Of a DNA stretch of 64,000 bases, positions 59,847 to 64,000 are shown one piece after another. How positions within the stretch are numbered: the first letter of the stretch is position 1; every line of letters begins with the position of its first letter. The notes under the pieces were generated by a model. It saw only the letters and a program-made list of their open reading frames with translations, made no database searches and was not told the origin of the DNA. Both the position numbers and the translations under genes were made by a program. Source of the stretch: Mogibacterium sp. (GTDB lineage Bacteria > Bacillota > Clostridia > Peptostreptococcales > Anaerovoracaceae); NCBI GenBank assembly GCA_016775335.1, contig JAEUGJ010000010.1:74987-138986 (forward strand). The letters run 5' to 3'.

Positions 59847-60647
59847 GTGGAGAAAAGTCTGGAAAAAGTTTTGAGCGTGCTGCTGTCCAAAGGGATGATT
59901 ATCAGCGCCACTTACATTGTGGCCGCCTTCATCCTGGTCGTGGTGCTGAACCATTTATCCAAGAAATACCGGGAAAAAATCGACCCCGCGGACATTCGCC
60001 TGAATGCTTTTGTGCGGAGCGTCTTCAATACCATAAAGGGAATCGTCGTGGTCATCTGCCTGTTCGCGGTGCTTCAGGCCAACGATATCAACATCACGTC
60101 CATGATTACCGGCGTCGGCGTGGTCAGTGCCATTGCCGGCCTGGCGCTGCAGGATTTCTTCAAGGACATCATCATGGGGGTTCACATCGTGAACGACCAT
60201 TCCGTGGTGGTGGGTGAAGTGGTGGAAATCAACGGAATCGAGGGCATCGTGCTGAGCTTCTCCCTGATGACCACCGTGCTTCAGGACCTGAACACGGGCA
60301 ACACGGTGGTGATGTGCAATCGAAATATCACCCAGGTGGCCAAGGTGAACGGCATCTACGACATCGATCTGCAGCTGGCCTATTCGGAAGATCCGGATCG
60401 GGTAAAAAAAGTTTTCAGCGAGGCGGCAAAGGAAATCGCCAAGAACAAGGGGATTACCCGGGCGGAATATCTGGGCATTCAGCGGTATGAGGCGTCCGGG
60501 GTGATCTATCGGATTCGCTATTACTGTTCTCCGAAGATTCACTGGCCCATGATGCGGGCGTCCATGGCCATCATCCAGCGGCATATCATCGCCTCCGGAC
60601 TGGAGATTCCGTATCCGCAGATGGATGTGCATCATCGGAACATGTAA
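59847..60647 (+). CDS. mscS: Small-conductance mechanosensitive channel, MscS family
   Basis: A 266-residue MscS-type channel that releases solutes on hypo-osmotic shock. Two N-terminal helices are followed by the pore helix (ITSMITGVGVVSAIAGLALQDFFKDIIMGVHIV) and the cytoplasmic beta domain (VGEVVEINGIEGIVLSFSLMTTVLQDLNTGNTVVMCNRNI). The start is GTG 59847 with AGGAG six bases upstream; an ATG 26 codons earlier overlaps the promoter -35. Shorter than E. coli MscS (286). Confidence 0.92.
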   Translation: MEKSLEKVLSVLLSKGMIISATYIVAAFILVVVLNHLSKKYREKIDPADIRLNAFVRSVFNTIKGIVVVICLFAVLQANDINITSMITGVGVVSAIAGLALQDFFKDIIMGVHIVNDHSVVVGEVVEINGIEGIVLSFSLMTTVLQDLNTGNTVVMCNRNITQVAKVNGIYDIDLQLAYSEDPDRVKKVFSEAAKEIAKNKGITRAEYLGIQRYEASGVIYRIRYYCSPKIHWPMMRASMAIIQRHIIASGLEIPYPQMDVHHRNM

Positions 60648-60772
60648 TCTATGAGAACATCTCTTTTTATTGAAAAACAAAATAGTAGACCGAAGTTTAG
60701 ACTTTATACTAGTTTATGAAAACCAATCGTGATATTATAGGGTCAGAGTCATTATGCATTAAGGAGGACGAA

Positions 60773-61873
60773 ATGATGAACGAAAAATTCACTGCAAAAC
60801 AGAACGAAAGAATTGCTCGTGTAATGGAGAAAATGAAGGAAAACGGCCTGGAACAGCTGCTGATCAGCGATCCGAAGAGCATCGCATTCCTGACCGGTAT
60901 CTTCGTAGATCCGTATGAAAGACTTTGGGCACTGCTGCTGAAGTCCAACGGGGAGCACGTATTCTTCATGAACACACTGTTCTTCGTTTCCGAAACAGGA
61001 TACAAGGAAGTTTGGTTCACCGACATGGATGATCAGATCGGTCTGATCATGGAGAACATCGACAAAGAGGGTACCCTGGGTATCGACAAGACTTGGGCGG
61101 CTCGTTTCCTGATTCCGCTACAGGAACGTTGCCCGAACCTGAAGACCGTATGGGGTTCCAACTGCGTAGATGATGTTCGTGCAGAAAAGGACGAAGAGGA
61201 AATCGCTCTCATGAAGAAGGCTTCCGAAATCAACGACCTGGTAATGGAGAGAGTTGCTGAGTACATCAAGGAAGGCATGACCGAGAGACAGGTTGCGGAC
61301 TTTATCGATGCAGAGTACCTCAAGGAAGGTGCATCCGGAAACAGCTTCCCGACCATCGTATGCTTCGGCGAGAACGCTGCAGACCAGCACCACGAGCCGA
61401 GCGAAACCAGAACTTTGAAGGCCGGCGAGTGCATCCTGATTGACATGGGCTGCGTATGGAAGGGCTACTGCTCCGACATGACCAGAACATTCTACTGCAA
61501 GAGCGTTGATGAAGAGCAGGCAAAGATTCACGACATCGTTCGTACCGCTGTTCTGAAGGCAGAAGAAGTAATCAAGCCGGGAATTCCGGTTTGTGACATC
61601 GACAAGCAGGCAAGAGATTACATTGATGAGATGGGATACACCAAGTACTGGGGCGTTCGTCTGGGACACTTCATCGGTCAGGACGACCACGAATTCGGTG
61701 ATGTAAGCCCGATCAACCACAATCCGGCTGCTGTCGGCAACATCTTCTCCATTGAGCCGGGAATCTACATCGAAGGAAAGTACGGCGTTCGTGTAGAGGA
61801 CCTGGTTCTGGTAACAGAGGATGGTCACGAACTTCTGAACCACGTTGAGAAGAAGTATCGTATCGTTGGCTAA
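60773..61873 (+). CDS. Xaa-Pro peptidase, M24 family (third copy)
   Basis: A 366-residue M24B peptidase similar in plan to the gene at 26674: creatinase-N domain then the pita-bread fold with metal ligands in CILIDMGCVWKGYCSDMTRTF (two Asp), RLGHFIGQDDHE (His), FSIEPGIYI (Glu) and VRVEDLVLV (Glu). AAGGAGG lies five to eight bases before ATG 60773/60776. High codon bias suggests strong expression. It stands apart from the 24-28 kb peptidase cluster, so substrate range or control may differ. Confidence 0.92.
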   Translation: MMNEKFTAKQNERIARVMEKMKENGLEQLLISDPKSIAFLTGIFVDPYERLWALLLKSNGEHVFFMNTLFFVSETGYKEVWFTDMDDQIGLIMENIDKEGTLGIDKTWAARFLIPLQERCPNLKTVWGSNCVDDVRAEKDEEEIALMKKASEINDLVMERVAEYIKEGMTERQVADFIDAEYLKEGASGNSFPTIVCFGENAADQHHEPSETRTLKAGECILIDMGCVWKGYCSDMTRTFYCKSVDEEQAKIHDIVRTAVLKAEEVIKPGIPVCDIDKQARDYIDEMGYTKYWGVRLGHFIGQDDHEFGDVSPINHNPAAVGNIFSIEPGIYIEGKYGVRVEDLVLVTEDGHELLNHVEKKYRIVG

Positions 61874-61912
61874 TCTCTGAGCAATCGGAAGATTTTGAAT
61901 TTCAGATGATGA

Positions 61913-61950
61913 AAAGAAGCGGATGTAACTGCGGTTATTCCGCTTCTTTG
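61913..61950 (+). terminator. Terminator after the third M24 gene
   Basis: AAAGAAGCGG (61913-61922) with CCGCTTCTTT (61940-61949). Confidence 0.8.
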
Positions 61951-61975
61951 TATTAAGGGAAAAGGAGAGTTGTGT

Positions 61976-63127
61976 ATGCTGGAACAGGTGCTGCTGATAT
62001 TGTTGGTTCTGATGAGTGCCGCCATCATTGCGCTTTTGTGGATGTTGGCGGGGGGCGTGCGACGGAGCGGCGCCAAGACCGGGGAATACTTTCGGCTGTA
62101 CAATCAGTCGGCGCTGGAAACCCAGAAGGCTATTGCCCAGCAGCAGGACGCTTTGCAGCGGGCGGTGGCCCAGCAGCAGGATGCTCGGCTGAAGGCGCTG
62201 GACGAAAACTTTAGCCGGCTTCGTCAGGAGAACGCTCAGCAGATTGAAAATATCCGAAAGACGGTGGATGAGAAGCTTCAGGATACCCTGGAAACCAAGC
62301 TCACTCAGTCTTTTGGTTTGGTCAACGAGCGACTGGAACAGGTGTACAAGGGGTTGGGAGAAATGCAGACCATCGCCTCCAATGTGGGGGATCTGAAGAA
62401 AATCCTTTCCAACGTGAAGACCCGGGGCATTCTGGGAGAGGTACAGTTGGGCGGAATTCTGGAGCAGATTCTCAGCCCGGAGCAGTACGAGGAGAACGTG
62501 GCCACCCGGCCGGGAAGCTCGGAACGGGTGGAGTTTGCGGTAAAACTTCCGGGTTCCGGTACGGGAGAGACCGTATACCTTCCCATCGATGCCAAATTCC
62601 CGGGGGACACCTACAGTGCCCTCCAGGATGCGTATGATACCGGGGACAAGGCGGAAATTGAACTGGCGCGGAAGCGGCTTCTTACGCGGATCGCGTCGGA
62701 AGGGAAGGAGATTCACGATAAGTATATCGCCGTCCCGTACACCACGGATTTTGCAGTGATGTTTTTACCCTTTGAGGGGTTGTACGCGGAAGTGGTGCGC
62801 AACGGGATGATTGAGATGCTTCAGCGGAAGTACCGGGTGACCGTTGCGGGGCCGACCACCATGGCGGCGCTGCTGAATTCCCTGCAGATGGGCTTTAACA
62901 CTTTGGCAATCGAGAAGCGGTCCAACGAGGTGTGGAAGCTGCTGGCGTCGGTGCGGTCGGAATTCGATACCTTTGCGGATGTACTGCAGAGCACTCAGCA
63001 TCGGCTGAATCAGGCCAATGCAGATCTGGATCGGCTGGTGGGCGTTCGGACCCGGCAGATTCAACGAAAGCTGCGGAACGTTTCGGAGATGGGGAGTGAA
63101 ACCGAATTGGAGAATCTTGACGAATAA
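61976..63127 (+). CDS. rmuC: DNA recombination protein RmuC
   Basis: A 383-residue RmuC: an N-terminal membrane helix (about 4-26), a coiled coil (about 45-110, with the repeated AIAQQQDALQRAVAQQQDA) and the RmuC nuclease-like domain (LGGILEQILSPEQYEENV, YLPIDAKFPGDTYSAL, TTDFAVMFLPFEGLYAEV). It limits recombination at inverted repeats in E. coli, which is of interest in a genome rich in palindromes, although this is only suggestive. GGAGAG precedes ATG 61976. Confidence 0.93.
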   Translation: MLEQVLLILLVLMSAAIIALLWMLAGGVRRSGAKTGEYFRLYNQSALETQKAIAQQQDALQRAVAQQQDARLKALDENFSRLRQENAQQIENIRKTVDEKLQDTLETKLTQSFGLVNERLEQVYKGLGEMQTIASNVGDLKKILSNVKTRGILGEVQLGGILEQILSPEQYEENVATRPGSSERVEFAVKLPGSGTGETVYLPIDAKFPGDTYSALQDAYDTGDKAEIELARKRLLTRIASEGKEIHDKYIAVPYTTDFAVMFLPFEGLYAEVVRNGMIEMLQRKYRVTVAGPTTMAALLNSLQMGFNTLAIEKRSNEVWKLLASVRSEFDTFADVLQSTQHRLNQANADLDRLVGVRTRQIQRKLRNVSEMGSETELENLDE

Positions 63128-63132
63128 AGCAG

Positions 63133-63161
63133 TTGACTACCGGTTTGGTATGTGGTATTTT
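63133..63161 (+). promoter_or_regulatory. Promoter of the Rrf2 gene
   Basis: TTGACT (63133-63138), 17-base spacer, TATTTT (63156-63161), with about 95 bases of leader. Confidence 0.55.
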
Positions 63162-63261
63162 TAAATAATGTTGCACAGTAATGAATAATATTTCAAACTG
63201 TGGCGACGACAGGAGAGAATGAGGGAATTCTAGGGACTGGAGAGCGAAAGGAATAAGACGA

Positions 63262-63699
63262 ATGCTATTTACAAGGGAAACCGATTACGCACTGCGGCTG
63301 CTTCGGAATCTTGATGCAAAGGAGCACAAGAGCATCAGCCAAATCATTGACAAAGAACTTATGACCACGGCCATTACCTATAAGGTTGCCCGAAAACTGG
63401 ATCGAGGCGGCCTGGTTGAAAGTGTCCGGGGAAATTCCGGCGGGTACAAGCTAACCAGGGATTTGAGCGAGATTACCCTCTACGATCTTTTCAGAATCAT
63501 GAATCCGGATACGGTGCTCAACGACTGCCTGCACCCGGATGTGAATTGCCCGTTGGACTCGGGGGATGCACCCTGCCGATTCCACAAGGAACTTTGCCGA
63601 ATCCAGAAGGTGCTCTTTGAAGAGCTTCAAAGAAAATCTCTGGCGGAGATTTTGAAGGAAGAGGCTGCGGACGAGCAGGCAGAACAACACACAGAATAG
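63262..63699 (+). CDS. Rrf2-family transcriptional regulator
   Basis: A 145-residue Rrf2 regulator with an N-terminal winged helix (MLFTRETDYALRLLRNL, GNSGGYKL wing). Four cysteines, C89, C96, C105 and C112, could hold an iron-sulfur cluster as in IscR and NsrR, although their spacing differs from IscR. A Glu-rich tail ends the protein. GAAAGGAATAAGACGA precedes the ATG. No adjacent isc or suf genes lie in the window, so the target set is unknown; redox or iron sensing is likely. A terminator follows at 63721. Confidence 0.9.
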   Translation: MLFTRETDYALRLLRNLDAKEHKSISQIIDKELMTTAITYKVARKLDRGGLVESVRGNSGGYKLTRDLSEITLYDLFRIMNPDTVLNDCLHPDVNCPLDSGDAPCRFHKELCRIQKVLFEELQRKSLAEILKEEAADEQAEQHTE

Positions 63700-63720
63700 C
63701 GAATTTTTACAGATAAGGTA

Positions 63721-63754
63721 ACAGCGGCGGAAGTGATTCTGCCGCTGTTTTTTT
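63721..63754 (+). terminator. Rrf2 gene terminator
   Basis: ACAGCGGC (63721-63728) with GCCGCTGT (63741-63748), inner GAA/TTC, then seven T. Confidence 0.9.
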
Positions 63755-63779
63755 GGTCATTCGCCCGGCGGGCGTCCCT

Positions 63780-63970
63780 GTTGGCGCCGCCGCTGTGGGT
63801 TGGCGACTCCTGTTGGCGCCACACCGCCGGCAAACCCTTAAGTCACCGTCGGGTCCCGCCAACAGGACACCCCGAATCCGCGCCTCCGCCTGCCTCCGTC
63901 GGCCTTTCCCGCGACGCGATTTGCTCCCCACTGCCCGCAAAGCCTTATGCCACCGTCGGGTCCCGCCAAC
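63780..63970. repeat. 52-bp palindromic elements, one intact and one decayed
   Basis: The intact unit runs from GTTGGCG at 63812 to CGCCAAC ending 63863 (52 bp) with core CCGCCGGCAAACCCTTAAGT then CACCGTCGGGT. A second unit ends with CGCCAAC at 63970; its left arm, expected at 63919, reads ATTTGCT. Extra lone left arms lie at 63780 and 63799. The window ends just beyond, with no gene seen from 63700 on. Confidence 0.75.
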
Positions 63971-64000
63971 AGGGCGCCCGGTTTGTGAGAGCAGAGAAAA

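Noticed and set aside
57465..59954. 829-codon minus-strand frame opposite the large secreted protein
   Set aside because: No recognisable domain or ribosome site; the plus-strand protein has a signal peptide and Ig-like modules.

Overview
The window looks like a chromosome segment of a strictly anaerobic Gram-positive bacterium of the class Clostridia. I infer this from an [FeFe] hydrogenase of the HydABC type, a desulfoferrodoxin, a T-box leader on thrS, a corrinoid methyltransferase, many sharp AGGAGG ribosome sites and U-run hairpin terminators. Peptide and amino-acid uptake and proline-peptide cleavage dominate over sugar genes, which suggests an amino-acid fermenter; an Anaerovoracaceae or Family XIII relative is a guess.

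Layout. 1-3 kb: 5' part of folC, a YdcZ-type permease, a Nit2-like amidohydrolase and a desulfoferrodoxin. 3.1-7.2 kb: the hydC-hydB-hydA operon. 7.2-13.4 kb: proC, a small selenoprotein gene read through an in-frame TGA, aroD, an acquired-looking AAA ATPase, tRNA-Arg(CCU), purC and purA. 13.5-16.6 kb: PAP2 phosphatase, ung, a GNAT-like protein and an ATP-grasp-like ligase. 16.7-21 kb: a large secreted subtilisin behind a structured leader. 21-24.6 kb: two gene-poor stretches full of short palindromes, flanking a DUF1858 gene and gshA. 24.6-36.5 kb: Xaa-Pro peptidases, an iminopeptidase, a lipase-like hydrolase, two BrnQ carriers around a LysR regulator, and an NSS symporter. 36.6-37.0 kb: five 86-bp tandem repeats. 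37-44 kb: thrS with its T-box, then methyl-transfer genes (homocysteine methyltransferase, DUF2284, UroD-corrinoid fusion, ornithine-cyclodeaminase-like). 44-54 kb: hflX, a HAD phosphatase, a complete nickel/peptide-type ABC importer, and larE-larC-larB for the nickel-pincer cofactor. 54-60 kb: a 26-bp tandem repeat and two secreted Ig-like proteins. 60-64 kb: MscS, a third Xaa-Pro peptidase, rmuC and an Rrf2 regulator.

How the parts fit. HydABC would dispose of electrons from amino-acid oxidation; peptidases plus BrnQ and NSS carriers would supply the amino acids. The ABC importer and larECB form one run of overlapping genes, so nickel import for nickel-pincer cofactor synthesis is a good inference, although no larA is in the window.

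The most notable observations are (1) a UGA-containing small gene at 8096-8419 with a near-ideal bacterial SECIS hairpin; (2) a dispersed intergenic repeat whose inverted arms differ between loci but stay paired and always span exactly 52 bp; (3) two further palindrome arrays with constant spans (43 bp, and 38-40 bp); and (4) a 26-bp tandem repeat abutting the ribosome site of a secreted protein. Everything was read by eye, without database searches.
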